In this document: piece by piece, positions 39,450 to 48,825 of the stretch
Layout: the number at the start of each line of letters is the position of its first letter
Numbering within the stretch: the stretch's first letter is position 1
NCBI RefSeq assembly: GCF_014201805.1
Contig: NZ_JACHFK010000009.1
Span: 123,937 to 187,936 of the forward strand
DNA from: Deinococcus metalli
GTDB lineage: Bacteria > Deinococcota > Deinococci > Deinococcales > Deinococcaceae
DNA length: 64,000 nucleotides
Reading direction: 5' to 3'
Program-made: the position numbers and the translations under genes
The notes under the pieces: generated by a model
What the model was told of the DNA's origin: nothing
Databases searched by the model: none
What the model saw: the letters and a program-made list of their open reading frames with translations, nothing else

Positions 39450-40484
39450 ATGGCCGCGCTCCTTCCCCTCCTGGTGCGGTTGCGGCACGCCCTGCTGCGG
39501 GCCGGCGCGCACGGCGCGTGGCAGGGCGGCAGCGGCGGCCCTGAAATCGGTCTGACGGTGCCGGTGGACGACCCCGCCACGCTGGAGCGCGTTCTCGAGG
39601 CCCTGGGCACCACGCGGGCGACCGTGATCGTCCCGGCCGGGGCCGGGGCCGGCTGGGACGACGCCCTGCGCGCCGCCACGCGGGCCGGGCACGAGATCGC
39701 CGGCCGCGGCGCCGCCGTGCCACTGGCCGCCCTGGACGTCGCCGCAGGCCAGCCGGTCCGGGCCTGGGATACCGCCACCGCGCCGGCCCCCCGGTGGGCG
39801 GACCTGCGCGCCCTGGCGGCGCGGGGCGTGCACCCGCTCCCCCTGCCCGGCGCAGACGCCCGGCCCGGCGGCACGGTGCGGGTGAACCCGGCCGACCTGC
39901 CGGGCACGCTGAGCGACCTGAAGGCCCGCGGCTACCGGCCCCGTCCGGTGCGCGATCTGCCGGACCTGCGCCGCGCCACGCCGCGCGACCTGCTGGTGCA
40001 CGCATACGGCCAGACCGTCGAGGCGAACTTCACGCGCGCCCACCACGTGATCGACCTGACCGACCGCGCGGACGCCGTGATGCGCGTGGCCCCGCTGCAA
40101 GGCGCGCCCCCGCCCCTGCCGCTGCCCCGAAACACGCCCACCGCCGAGCTGCACCTGGACTCCGCGCGGCTGGTGAGCATGGCGGCCCGCAGCCAGCTCG
40201 GCACGTACCGCGCGTACCAGCGCAGCCTCAAGGACGTCGCCGTGGCCCTGCGGCAGCGCCCGGACCTCGCGGACGCGCGGGCCGTCTTCGCGGTGACGCT
40301 GTTCTACGGCCCGATGGAACAGGCGGGATTCACGCTGCTGGAACTGCCCCCGGCCCGCACGCGGGTGTACGCCCTGGGCTTCCGCGTGCTGCGCCTGGTG
40401 CACGGCACGGTCCGCCCGCCCAGCATGCAGGGGCCGAAGATGGCGTGGATGCCCCGCGACGAGTTCCTGACGCGCTTCGGATAA
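39450..40484 (+). CDS. NodB-like/YkoP-like fusion protein
   Basis: 344 residues. The N-terminal half resembles a degenerate NodB domain ([50 protein letters not shown]) in which the catalytic DD and HxxxH residues are missing. The C-terminal half (about 205-344) resembles the YkoP-like domain ([41 protein letters not shown]). Function unknown; likely in surface glycan handling given the adjacent glycosyltransferases. The -10 TACAGT (39438-39443) lies six bases before the ATG. Confidence 0.7.
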   Translation: MAALLPLLVRLRHALLRAGAHGAWQGGSGGPEIGLTVPVDDPATLERVLEALGTTRATVIVPAGAGAGWDDALRAATRAGHEIAGRGAAVPLAALDVAAGQPVRAWDTATAPAPRWADLRALAARGVHPLPLPGADARPGGTVRVNPADLPGTLSDLKARGYRPRPVRDLPDLRRATPRDLLVHAYGQTVEANFTRAHHVIDLTDRADAVMRVAPLQGAPPPLPLPRNTPTAELHLDSARLVSMAARSQLGTYRAYQRSLKDVAVALRQRPDLADARAVFAVTLFYGPMEQAGFTLLELPPARTRVYALGFRVLRLVHGTVRPPSMQGPKMAWMPRDEFLTRFG

Positions 40485-40496
40485 CCCGGGACAGAC

Positions 40497-41297
40497 TCAG
40501 TACACGCCCCCGCCCGACCCGGCGGCCTCGCCCCGCCCGAACTGCGCCGCGAGCCGCCGCGTCGCGTGTGCGAGCAGGCTGACGTCCACGCCGACCGCGA
40601 CGAAGGTGCAGCCCGCGTCCAGATACGCCTGCGCCTGCGCGGTGTCGGAGTGCAGGATGCCCGCCGCCTTCCCCGACGCGACGATGCGCCGGATGGCGTC
40701 CGCGATGGCGTCCACCACGTCGGGGTGCTCCGGGTGGCCCAGGTGCCCCAGGCTGGCCGACAGGTCCGCCGGCCCGATGAACACGCCGTCCACACCCTCC
40801 ACGGCGGCGATCTCATCCAGCGCGGCCAGCCCGGCAGCCGACTCGATCTGGACGACCAGACAGATCTCGGCGTCCGCCCGCGCGAGGTAGTCCGGCACCG
40901 CGTTCCAGCGCGACGCGCGGGCGATGGCGCTGCCCACGCCACGCACGCCGCGCGGCGGGTAGCGGGTAGCGGCGACCAGCGCACGGGCCTGCTCGGCGCT
41001 CTCGACCATCGGGATCAGCAGGGACTGCACGCCCAGGTCGAGGTACTGCTTGATCAGGTGCGTGTCCCCGATGGGCGGGCGCACGACCGGCGTGACCGGG
41101 TACGCGGCCAGCGCTTGGAGCTGGGCGAGTGTGCTGCGGACGTCGTTCGGGGCGTGCTCGCCGTCGATCAGCAGCCAGTCGAAGCCCGCGCCGGCCACCA
41201 CCTCGGCCGCGTGGGGGTGCGCCAGTGCGGCCCACAGGCCGATCTGCCGCTCGCCGGCCGCCAGGGCGCGTTTCAGGGGATTACTCAGGTCAGTCAT
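40497..41297 (-). CDS. hpaI: 4-hydroxy-2-oxoheptanedioate aldolase
   Basis: 266-residue metal-dependent class II aldolase of the HpcH/HpaI family. It cleaves 4-hydroxy-2-oxoheptane-1,7-dioate to pyruvate and succinate semialdehyde, the last step of homoprotocatechuate breakdown. Family features: [33 protein letters not shown] (base and metal region), [35 protein letters not shown]. It is last in the operon, seven bases after hpaH, and ends 12 bases from the convergent YkoP-like gene with no terminator in between. Confidence 0.95.
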   Translation of the reverse strand: MTDLSNPLKRALAAGERQIGLWAALAHPHAAEVVAGAGFDWLLIDGEHAPNDVRSTLAQLQALAAYPVTPVVRPPIGDTHLIKQYLDLGVQSLLIPMVESAEQARALVAATRYPPRGVRGVGSAIARASRWNAVPDYLARADAEICLVVQIESAAGLAALDEIAAVEGVDGVFIGPADLSASLGHLGHPEHPDVVDAIADAIRRIVASGKAAGILHSDTAQAQAYLDAGCTFVAVGVDVSLLAHATRRLAAQFGRGEAAGSGGGVY

Positions 41298-41304
41298 GGT
41301 TCCA

Positions 41305-42111
41305 TCATGGCGCGAACCGCAGAGCCATGCCGCCCAGCGGGCCGTAGTCCGCGTGGAAGGTGTCGCCAGGCCGCGCGTCCACCGGGCGGGTGAACGAGCC
41401 GGCCAGGACGATCTGCCCGGCCTTCAGGGTCACGCCGTGCGGATACAGGCGGTTGGCGAGCCACGCCACACCGGTCGCGGGGTGGTTCAGCACGCCCGCG
41501 GCCACGCCGGTCTCCTCGATCACGCCATTCCGGTACAGCAGCGCGCCCACCCAGCGCAGATCGGCGTCCGTGGGCCTCACCGGCCGCCCGCCCAACACGA
41601 TCCCGGCGTTGGCGGCATTGTCGCTGATGGTGTCGTAGACCTTGCGCGTCACGCCGGTGTCGCGGTCGATCCGCTCGATGCGGGCGTCGATGATCTCGAT
41701 GGCCGGAATCACCCACGCCGAGGCGTCCAGCACGTCCAGCACCGTGCAGTCGGGGCCGGACAGGTCACGCGCCAGCCGGAAGGCGAGTTCGACCTCCACC
41801 TTGGGCGCGATGAAGCGCCCGGCGGGAATCTCGCTGCCCTCGGGGAACACCATGTCGTCGAGCAGCGCGCCGTAGTCGGGCTCGGTGATGTTCGACGCCT
41901 GCTGCATGGCGCGCGACGTCAGGCCGATCTTGTGGCCATACAGCGTTCGGCCCTGGGCGAGCTTGAGGTCCACCCACGCGCGCTGCACGCGGTAGCCGTC
42001 CTCGATGGTCATGGCCGGGTACTGCAGCGACAGCTGCCGGATGGGCGTGCGCGACGCCTCGGCCGCATGCAGCCGCTCGGCGGCGTCGTGCACCTGGGCA
42101 TCCGTCATCAT
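41305..42111 (-). CDS. hpaH: 2-oxo-hept-4-ene-1,7-dioate hydratase
   Basis: 268-residue hydratase of the MhpD/HpcG (fumarylacetoacetate hydrolase-like) family. It hydrates 2-oxohept-4-enedioate to the HpaI substrate. [25 protein letters not shown] (metal-binding E-x-E type) and [18 protein letters not shown] are visible. ATG 42111 overlaps the hpaF stop as ATGA; a second ATG follows at 42108. It sits between hpaF and hpaI in pathway order. Confidence 0.94.
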   Translation of the reverse strand: MMTDAQVHDAAERLHAAEASRTPIRQLSLQYPAMTIEDGYRVQRAWVDLKLAQGRTLYGHKIGLTSRAMQQASNITEPDYGALLDDMVFPEGSEIPAGRFIAPKVEVELAFRLARDLSGPDCTVLDVLDASAWVIPAIEIIDARIERIDRDTGVTRKVYDTISDNAANAGIVLGGRPVRPTDADLRWVGALLYRNGVIEETGVAAGVLNHPATGVAWLANRLYPHGVTLKAGQIVLAGSFTRPVDARPGDTFHADYGPLGGMALRFAP

Positions 42112-42503
42112 GACGTGACCTTCTTGAACCTGGCGTGGATGTTGTTGTGCTTGAAGGTGCCGCCCTCGCCGAACTCCTGCACGTCCAGCGACAGGGCGAG
42201 GTAGCGGCGCGCGAAGGCGTCCGCGTAGTGCGCCTTCAGGGCCTCGAACAGCGCCGCCCCGGTCTCCCGGCGCACCTCGGGACTGCGCCCAGCCGCCACG
42301 CGCAGGGTCACGTGCACGAAGGCGTCGTCCTCCTGCCCGTCCGCGATCACGTACTCGCTGAGGCGCACGGCGCGCGCGCGCAGGCCGCCCACCGGGTAGA
42401 TGTCGCCGCGTTCCCGCAGCACCACGCTCAGGGTACGCAGCAGCTCCATCATGCGGGCATCGTCGCCCAGGTTGTCGGTGTACTCCACGGTCAGGTGCGG
42501 CAT
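42108..42503 (-). CDS. hpaF: 5-carboxymethyl-2-hydroxymuconate delta-isomerase
   Basis: 131-residue member of the tautomerase superfamily. After the initiator it begins [10 protein letters not shown], so Pro-2 would be the catalytic base. It isomerises 5-carboxymethyl-2-hydroxymuconate. The length fits CHMI. The start at 42503 is chosen because TAATG couples it to hpaG and because it exposes the catalytic proline. Confidence 0.93.
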   Translation of the reverse strand: MPHLTVEYTDNLGDDARMMELLRTLSVVLRERGDIYPVGGLRARAVRLSEYVIADGQEDDAFVHVTLRVAAGRSPEVRRETGAALFEALKAHYADAFARRYLALSLDVQEFGEGGTFKHNNIHARFKKVTS

Positions 42504-43288
42504 TACTCGCGTTTCCCCTCCTGCGCGATCAGCGGTTCGGCGTCCTCCGATTCCCACGCCACGGCGTTTTCCAGCGCGCCCAGGTGGTCGATCTCCAGGC
42601 GCATCACGTCGCCGGGATGCACGTGCGACACCCCTTTGGGCGTGCCCGTCAGGATCACGTCGCCCACCTGCAGCGTCATGAAGCGCGACATAAACTCGAT
42701 CAGCTCCGGTGCGCGCAGGATCATGTCGCGCGTGTTGCCCTCCTGCCGCAGCTCCCCGTTCACGAAGGCGCGCAGGCCCAGATCGTCCGGGTCCGGCACC
42801 TCGTCCGGCGTGACCAGATACGGCCCCAGCGGCCCGAAGGTGTCCCAGCCCTTGGCGCGCATGGGCGGCCGGTAGTAGTTGCTTACATAGTCACGCACCA
42901 CCAGGTCGTTGGCGATGGTGTACCCGCCGACATAGTCCGCCGCGTCCCGGGCCTTCACGCGCCGGGCGTCCCGGCCGATCACCACGGCCAGTTCCACCTC
43001 GTAGTGCATGAACTGCGCGCCGCGCGGGTACTCCACGGTGCCCCGGTGCGGCAGCAGGCTGGTGTTCGGCTTGAGGAACATCACGGGTTCCTCGGGCGTC
43101 CTGAAGCCCAGTTCCGCGTTGTGGTCGGCGTAATTCAGCGCCAGCGCGATCACCTTGCCCGGCGTGACCGGCAGCAGGAACTGCACGTCGTCCGGGTGGT
43201 GGGCCTCGCCGGCCGCGTCGAGCAGCACGCCGTCACGGAGCACGCCGCGGTGCTGGCGGCCACGGGCGATGAAGGTGGCGGTTTTCAA
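42503..43288 (-). CDS. hpaG: fumarylacetoacetate hydrolase-family isomerase/decarboxylase HpaG
   Basis: 261-residue single-domain FAH-family enzyme. The metal-binding pattern is present: [15 protein letters not shown] (E-x-E) and NDLVVRDYV with D. In E. coli HpaG has two such domains in one 429-residue chain and both decarboxylates and isomerises; here there is one domain, the split form. TTG start with GGAGG 8 bases upstream. It precedes hpaF with a one-base overlap. Confidence 0.9.
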   Translation of the reverse strand: MKTATFIARGRQHRGVLRDGVLLDAAGEAHHPDDVQFLLPVTPGKVIALALNYADHNAELGFRTPEEPVMFLKPNTSLLPHRGTVEYPRGAQFMHYEVELAVVIGRDARRVKARDAADYVGGYTIANDLVVRDYVSNYYRPPMRAKGWDTFGPLGPYLVTPDEVPDPDDLGLRAFVNGELRQEGNTRDMILRAPELIEFMSRFMTLQVGDVILTGTPKGVSHVHPGDVMRLEIDHLGALENAVAWESEDAEPLIAQEGKRE

Positions 43289-43307
43289 GTTGGAGTCCTC
43301 CAGGTCA

Positions 43308-44273
43308 TCAGATCACGTTCACGGGAATGCCGACGAGGTCCCCGGCCTGCGGCGTGACCCAGCCGCCCGCGTAGGCCTCCAGCAGCGAGCCCTCCTCGAA
43401 CCAGCTGCGGGGGGTCCTGGCGCCCCACAGCGTCTGGCGGCGGGGGTCGTCGAGCGACCAGCGGATCGGCTCGAAGTCCGGATCGACCGTCAGGTAATCG
43501 TTGGTGTACAGCTCGATGCGGTGGCCGTCCGGATCGCGGATATACACGAAAAAGGCGTTGCTGACGCCGTGGCGCCCCGGCCCGCGCTCGATGTGCTCGG
43601 GCAGGCGGGCGCCCGCGAGGATGTCGCACGCGCGGATGATGCTCTGCATGTCCGGCATCCAGTATGCGAAGTGGTGCAGGCGGGGGCCGCTGCCGTTCGT
43701 CAGGGCAAGGTCGTGCACGCTGCCCCGCCGCTGGATCCACGCGGCCCAGATGCGGCCGTGCTCGTCCTCGGTGTACTCGCTGAGGCGGAAGCCCAGGTGC
43801 TGCATGTACCAGCCCATGGTGCCGGCCACGTCGGGCGTCATCACGTTGACGTGGTCGATGCGCTGGAGGCCCGCTCCACGGTGGCGGTGGTACTCCTGCA
43901 ACAGCCATGGGTGCTTCACCGACTCGGCGTAGGCCGCGACCGGCACGCCGAAGGGGTCCTGAAAGCGCAGCAGCCGGGGCCGGTCGAGTTCGCTCTCCCA
44001 GCGCCACGGCAGGCCCTGCGCGTCCAGCAGGGCAGTCAGCGCGGTCAGGTCGTCGTCCGTGCCCATCCGGTACGCGACGTGCTTGACGCCCGCCTCCGGC
44101 GCGAGTTCGAGTTTCAGCGTCCACTCGCGGTCCTCGTTGGCGCGCAGGTACAGCGCCCCGTCGGTCTCGTGCAGGACGTTCAGGCCCAGCAGGTCCACGT
44201 AGAACTGCCGCGAGCGCTCCAGATCCGTCACATGGAAGACGGCGTGCGCGATGCGGATGGTGTTCGGGATCAT
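43308..44273 (-). CDS. hpaD: homoprotocatechuate 2,3-dioxygenase (VOC/type I extradiol)
   Basis: 321-residue ring-opening dioxygenase of the vicinal-oxygen-chelate type. The metal ligands can be placed: H in RIDHVNVMTPD, H in LHHFAYWMPD and E in RIELYTNDY. It cleaves 3,4-dihydroxyphenylacetate next to the hydroxyls. It resembles the Arthrobacter/Brevibacterium enzyme, not E. coli HpaD, which belongs to the unrelated LigB family. It follows hpaB after 62 bases. Confidence 0.93.
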   Translation of the reverse strand: MIPNTIRIAHAVFHVTDLERSRQFYVDLLGLNVLHETDGALYLRANEDREWTLKLELAPEAGVKHVAYRMGTDDDLTALTALLDAQGLPWRWESELDRPRLLRFQDPFGVPVAAYAESVKHPWLLQEYHRHRGAGLQRIDHVNVMTPDVAGTMGWYMQHLGFRLSEYTEDEHGRIWAAWIQRRGSVHDLALTNGSGPRLHHFAYWMPDMQSIIRACDILAGARLPEHIERGPGRHGVSNAFFVYIRDPDGHRIELYTNDYLTVDPDFEPIRWSLDDPRRQTLWGARTPRSWFEEGSLLEAYAGGWVTPQAGDLVGIPVNVI

Positions 44274-44335
44274 GTGACGTCTCCAGGCGTCGTCGGCTGC
44301 CGCTGCGCCCGGCTTCGGCTCGGCGTGGTTCCCAT

Positions 44336-45802
44336 TCAGTCCGCCGCCACGGGCCGGGGCTGCTCCAGGAACTGCCGGATGCGCCGCACGTACGGTTCCT
44401 TGTCGTAGACCTCGTACAGCGCGCTGGTCATGCGGATCGGATCGCCGAAGAAGTGCTTCTCGTACAGGTTCTGCCGCGCCCCGAAACTGCTCAGGGTCAG
44501 GTCCCACGCGAGCCGGAAGAGTTTCAGGCGCTCCTCGGCCGTGGCATTCGTGGCCTGGAGGTGCTTCTCGATGAAGTGGCCCAGTGGCCCCTCGCGGTCG
44601 GCCTTGCCGGGCATCATGATGATCCCGGACGCGCCCAGCAGCTGGATGATCTCGTTCAGGCGCGGGTAGATCGCCGGGTAGTAGTTGCGGGCGGCGTCCA
44701 GCGGGCCGCGCGCCGGGGTCATCACGCCGTAGGCGTTGGGCTGCGCGCCCTCGACCGCCGCGACCTCCAGCGCCTTCATGATCTCCAGCGTGACGATGAC
44801 CTCGCTGACCTTGCCCTGCACGTGCTGGAACTGCCCGCTGCCGACCGTGTCCACGATGGCCTGCGCGACGCCCAGGAACGCGCCGGTCTTGCTGATCTTC
44901 TGGTTCACGACCTGGTAGGCCATGTGCAGCACGGCGTCCGTGCGCGCGTACGCCTGGTTGGCGAGGGTCATGTCGTACATCAGGAACACGCGCTCCCACG
45001 GCACGAGCACGTCGTCGAAGATCACGAAGGCGTCCTGCTCGTCGAAGCGGCTGGACAGCGGGTGGTCCTCCACGTCGCGGCCCACGTCGAAGGGTTCGCG
45101 GCACTGGAACGACAGGCCCGGCGTGTCCGTGGGCAGCCCGAAGCCCACGGCGTAGCGGCTGCGGTCGCCGTTTTCCTTGATGACGGTCGAGGGGAAGATC
45201 AGGATCTCGTCCGCGATGGGCAGCGTGGCGAGCATCCGCGCGCCCCGCACGATCACGCCCGCCTCCGTCTCCTCCACGATGCCCAGGGCGATGTACGGAT
45301 CGGGCAGTTCAGACGCCTGCTTGCTGCGGTTCACCTGCGGGTTCGTCAGCGCGTGCGTCAGGCACAGGTCGTGTTCGCGCACGTACTCGAAATAGCGGCG
45401 CATGTGCCCGCCGAAGTGGCGCGCCGCGCCCTCGCCCTGGTCGAAGTACGCGCTCGCCATGCCGGCCGCCATCACGTTCGCGTTCATGTAGTCCGGCGCA
45501 CGGCCCAGCGTGCCCAGCGAGTAGTCCGCCCGGACGCGGTGCGCCTCGCCGATCCAGCGCAGGTCCTCCTTGGTGCGCGGCACCCGGAACGCCGCGGCGT
45601 GGCGCTCGCCCCCCTCCTCGAAGGTCACTCGGTCTCTGTACCGGGGATCATGCTGGAGGTCGTACAGGCCCGCCAGCGAGCACGCGATGTTGCGGGTGGC
45701 CGGATGCGTGGTGGGGTCGCCCACCCGCGCGCCGTCCACGTACAGGTTCGGCGGGCGCAGCCGAAGGCGGTCGAGGAACTGCTGGCCGGTGCGAACTCCC
45801 AT
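44336..45802 (-). CDS. hpaB: 4-hydroxyphenylacetate 3-monooxygenase, oxygenase component
   Basis: 488-residue flavin-dependent oxygenase (HpaB/HpaH family, acyl-CoA dehydrogenase fold). It hydroxylates 4-hydroxyphenylacetate using FADH2 supplied by a reductase. Conserved regions: [72 protein letters not shown]. Start ATG 45802; the upstream SDR stop overlaps or adjoins it (45804). The reductase HpaC gene is not in this window. Confidence 0.95.
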   Translation of the reverse strand: MGVRTGQQFLDRLRLRPPNLYVDGARVGDPTTHPATRNIACSLAGLYDLQHDPRYRDRVTFEEGGERHAAAFRVPRTKEDLRWIGEAHRVRADYSLGTLGRAPDYMNANVMAAGMASAYFDQGEGAARHFGGHMRRYFEYVREHDLCLTHALTNPQVNRSKQASELPDPYIALGIVEETEAGVIVRGARMLATLPIADEILIFPSTVIKENGDRSRYAVGFGLPTDTPGLSFQCREPFDVGRDVEDHPLSSRFDEQDAFVIFDDVLVPWERVFLMYDMTLANQAYARTDAVLHMAYQVVNQKISKTGAFLGVAQAIVDTVGSGQFQHVQGKVSEVIVTLEIMKALEVAAVEGAQPNAYGVMTPARGPLDAARNYYPAIYPRLNEIIQLLGASGIIMMPGKADREGPLGHFIEKHLQATNATAEERLKLFRLAWDLTLSSFGARQNLYEKHFFGDPIRMTSALYEVYDKEPYVRRIRQFLEQPRPVAAD

Positions 45803-45803
45803 G

Positions 45804-46625
45804 TCACGGCTCCTTTCCGGCCAGGCCGGTGTACGACGGATCGACGAAGATGCCCCCCTGCCGCTGCTCGCTGGAGCTCGCGGGGTCGCCGTGAATGTCC
45901 TGCACCTGCGCGGCATACGCCTCGGCATTGTCCTGAGGCACGTAGCCCAGCACGTCCCAGCCCTCCGGCGTCATCCAGCGCCGGGTGTTCCCGCTGATCC
46001 CGGCCACGATCCGGAAACCCACGTCCGGCGCCGTAACCGCCCGCGCGAACAGCTGCGCGGCGTCGCGGGGCGACAGCCACGTGGACAGGTGCCGCGCGTC
46101 TTTCGGGCGCTCCTGGAACGAGCAGATGCGCACGCCCACGAACTCCAGGCGGTGACGGTCGAAGTACATCCGGCCCAGCGCCTCGCCCATGACCTTGCTC
46201 ACGCCGTAAAACGTGTCCGGGCGCACCGGCACGTCCGGCGCGATCGGCTGGCGCGGGTAATACCCGACCGCATGGATGCTGGACGCGAAGGCCACCCGCC
46301 GCGCGCCCGCCTGCCGCGCCGCTTCCAGCACGTGGTATGTGCCGTCCACGTTCACGTCGCGGATGCGCTCGTAGGTGTGCTCGTCTGGAATGCCGCCCAG
46401 GTGGATCACGGCGTCCACGCCGTCCATCACGGCACGGACGGCACCGAAGTCGGTCAGGTCAGCGGTCACCAGTTCCTCGCCGTTCCTGGCCGCGCCCAGG
46501 TCGCGCTGATCGGTCAGGCGCAGGATCGTGTCCGAGTCCGGCAGGAAGTCGCGGATGCGGTCACGCAGCGCGGAGCCAACCTCGCCAGCCGCTCCGGTGA
46601 TGAGGATGCGGCGGGGTTCACTCAT
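45804..46625 (-). CDS. NAD-dependent epimerase/dehydratase (uronate dehydrogenase-like)
   Basis: 273-residue extended SDR. NAD motif ITGAAGEVG (about 8-16), [27 protein letters not shown], catalytic YGVSK (Y139 region, YxxxK) and [11 protein letters not shown]. This is the pattern of uronate dehydrogenase-type SDRs. Its presence between hpaE and hpaB is unusual; its start overlaps the SUKH gene's end by eight bases, so it is co-expressed with the pathway. A side role in phenylacetate or sugar-acid handling is only a guess. Confidence 0.85.
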   Translation of the reverse strand: MSEPRRILITGAAGEVGSALRDRIRDFLPDSDTILRLTDQRDLGAARNGEELVTADLTDFGAVRAVMDGVDAVIHLGGIPDEHTYERIRDVNVDGTYHVLEAARQAGARRVAFASSIHAVGYYPRQPIAPDVPVRPDTFYGVSKVMGEALGRMYFDRHRLEFVGVRICSFQERPKDARHLSTWLSPRDAAQLFARAVTAPDVGFRIVAGISGNTRRWMTPEGWDVLGYVPQDNAEAYAAQVQDIHGDPASSSEQRQGGIFVDPSYTGLAGKEP

Positions 46626-47190
46626 CCTCGACCTCGTCGGCGGCGTAGACCCCACCATCTGCCACCACGTACTCGCCGGATTCCAGTGTGCTGGCGATCT
46701 CCTCCAGATATCCGGCGAGGTTGCCATGCTGTGGACCGCTCGGCCCCACCTCATGATCCATGTCGAGCACCTGGCCCACGGTTCCAGCCGGGCCGGGCGT
46801 CATATCCACCACAGCGCCGTTGCCACCGCCGTCCGCATCAAGCGGCACCCACCCATGCGACCACCAGCCGCGCTCGACCTGTTCACGCCCGTCCGAAGCG
46901 TCGTGCTCGGCATTGTCGTCAAAATCCCCACCATCGAGCAGTTGCCGCCAGACCGTCGCCTCGTCCTGGCTGGCGGCCGTATCCAGCAGGGTCCCGGTGG
47001 GCCAGCCACCCTCCACACTGCCGTCATGACGCCGTAGCGAGGCGCGCAGGTCGTCCGAGACCGGGTAGCCCAGGAAGGCCTCCAGCGCCGCGATCTGCTC
47101 CTCTGGTGCGCCCGGCCGGAGCTGGTCCAGCGCTCCCTGCGCGGCATACCATGCCTCGATCCGTTCCCAGGCCGCCTCCAGCGTGGTCAT
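46618..47190 (-). CDS. SMI1/KNR4 (SUKH) domain protein
   Basis: 190-residue protein with an SMI1/KNR4-like pattern: LRPGAPEEQIAALEAFLGYPVSDDLRASLRRHDGS, GWWSHGWVPLDADGGGNGAVVDMTPGPAGTVGQVLDMDHEVG. SUKH proteins are often immunity proteins of toxin systems, or regulators in fungi. Here it lies inside the hpa catabolic operon with ATGA overlap to hpaE and eight-base overlap to the SDR gene, and no toxin gene is nearby. Its acidic C-terminus (DEVEDE) is notable. Confidence 0.85.
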   Translation of the reverse strand: MTTLEAAWERIEAWYAAQGALDQLRPGAPEEQIAALEAFLGYPVSDDLRASLRRHDGSVEGGWPTGTLLDTAASQDEATVWRQLLDGGDFDDNAEHDASDGREQVERGWWSHGWVPLDADGGGNGAVVDMTPGPAGTVGQVLDMDHEVGPSGPQHGNLAGYLEEIASTLESGEYVVADGGVYAADEVEDE

Positions 47191-48713
47191 GATCCGGCCT
47201 CCGTGCCCATGCCCAACCGCTGCGCCCGGTGTCCATCCAGATTCACGGCGATGTTCTTCGTCTCCATGTAGAAGTCGAAGGAGTAGTCGCCGCCGTCGCG
47301 GCCGATACCGCTGGCCTTCATGCCGCCGAAGGGCGTGGGCAGGTGGCGGACGTTCTCGGAGTTGATCCAGATCATGCCGCTGTCCAGGCCGTGAGCGAAG
47401 GTGTGCGCGCGGGTCAGGTCGTTCGTCCACAGGTACGCGGCCAGCCCGTATGGCACGTCGTTGGCGATCCGCAGGGCGTCCGCGTCGTCGTCGAAGGGAA
47501 TGACGGTCAGCACCGGGCCGAAGATCTCCTCCTGGGCAATCCGCATGTCGCTGCGGGCCTGCGTGAACAGGGTGGGCCGCACGTAATTGCCGCGGTCGCC
47601 CAGGCGCTCGCCGCCGACCCGGACGGTCGCGCCCTCCTCGCGGGCGGTGTCGAAGTACGAGCAGACCTTCTGGAGGTGCGTGGGGTGGATCAGCGGGCCG
47701 AGTTCGGTGGCGGGGTCAAGGGGATCGCCGACGCGGATGTCCTGCACGCGCGCGGCGAGCCGCTCCACGAAGGCGTCGTGCACGCCGCGCTGCACCAGCA
47801 GGCGACTGGAACTCGTGCAGCGCTGGCCGTTCAGCGAGTAGATCATGAAGACGGCCGCGTCCAGGGCGCGGTCGAGGTCGGCGTCCGCGAACACGACGAC
47901 GGGGTTCTTGCCGCCGAGTTCCAGGTGGACGCGCTTGAGGGTGTCAGCGCCCTGTTTCTGGATGGCGCTGCCGGTGCGGCTCTCACCGATGAACGCGATG
48001 GCGCGGATCAGCGGGTGTTCGGTGAGCGCCCTCCCGGCACTCTCGCCGTAGCCGTGCACCAGGTTGACCACGCCGGCGGGGAGACCGGCCCCCTGCATGA
48101 TCTCCGCGAGGAGGGTCGCGGTGACCGGGCTCCACTCGGCGGGCTTGTGGACCACCGTGCAGCCGGCGGCCAGCGCCGGAGCGATCTTCCAGCTCGACAG
48201 CATGAACGGCGTGTTCCACGGCGTGATCACCCCAACCGGGCCGATGGGCTGGCGCAGGGTGTAGTTCAGGAAGCCGCTGGTGGGCAGGCTTGAGCCGTCC
48301 TGCGCGGCCTCGGCCCGGTCGGCGTAGAAGCGGAAGTTCTCGGCGGCGCGGGCGGCAGCGGACTTCATGAAGCGGATGGGCTGGCCAGTGTCCACGCTCT
48401 CAGCGGTGGCGATCTCGTCGGCCCGCGCCTCGATCGCGTCGGCGACGCGGTGCAGCAGCGCGCGGCGGGCCTTGCCGCTCAGGGCGCGCCATGCGGGGAA
48501 GGCGGCGTGGGCGGCCTGTGCGGCGCGGTCGATGTCGGCGGCGTTCCCGCTGGCCGCGTGCCCGATCACGCTGTTGTCGGTGGGCGTGAGGATCACGAAG
48601 GTCTCGCCGCTGGCGGACGGAGTCCACTCGCCGCCGATGAAGTGCAGGAGCGGGGTGCTCAGGCGGCGGGTCAGGGCGTCGCGGGCGGACGGGGGCTGGG
48701 CGGTGGCGGTCAT
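47187..48713 (-). CDS. hpaE: 5-carboxymethyl-2-hydroxymuconate semialdehyde dehydrogenase
   Basis: 508-residue aldehyde dehydrogenase, first gene of the operon. NAD+ motif and active site visible: PWNTPFMLSSWKIAPALAAGCTVVHKPAEWSP, HLELGGKNPVVVFADADLDRAL (general-base Glu) and NGQRCTSSSRLLV (catalytic Cys). It oxidises the ring-opened semialdehyde to the tricarboxylic acid. SD GGAGGT 4 bases before the ATG. Promoter at 48752-48780. Confidence 0.94.
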   Translation of the reverse strand: MTATAQPPSARDALTRRLSTPLLHFIGGEWTPSASGETFVILTPTDNSVIGHAASGNAADIDRAAQAAHAAFPAWRALSGKARRALLHRVADAIEARADEIATAESVDTGQPIRFMKSAAARAAENFRFYADRAEAAQDGSSLPTSGFLNYTLRQPIGPVGVITPWNTPFMLSSWKIAPALAAGCTVVHKPAEWSPVTATLLAEIMQGAGLPAGVVNLVHGYGESAGRALTEHPLIRAIAFIGESRTGSAIQKQGADTLKRVHLELGGKNPVVVFADADLDRALDAAVFMIYSLNGQRCTSSSRLLVQRGVHDAFVERLAARVQDIRVGDPLDPATELGPLIHPTHLQKVCSYFDTAREEGATVRVGGERLGDRGNYVRPTLFTQARSDMRIAQEEIFGPVLTVIPFDDDADALRIANDVPYGLAAYLWTNDLTRAHTFAHGLDSGMIWINSENVRHLPTPFGGMKASGIGRDGGDYSFDFYMETKNIAVNLDGHRAQRLGMGTEAGS

Positions 48714-48751
48714 GAAACCTCCGGGCGGGGCGTGGATTGTCAGACGACCGC

Positions 48752-48780
48752 AGCGTAGGCCCGCCGCGCCCGCGGCTCAA
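48752..48780 (-). promoter_or_regulatory. promoter of the hpa operon
   Basis: On the reverse strand: -35 TTGAGC (48780-48775), 17 bases, -10 TACGCT (48757-48752). The leader to hpaE is about 30 bases. It faces the pucR-type gene's promoter, so one regulator could act on both. Confidence 0.65.
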
Positions 48781-48825
48781 GTCCGGAAGGCACAGAAATC
48801 ACAAGTGGCTTTGTAGACTTCGACA

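Noticed and set aside
46618..47190. Toxin-immunity pair suggested by the SUKH domain
   Set aside because: No polymorphic toxin or secretion gene is within reach, and the gene is coupled to catabolic genes on both sides.
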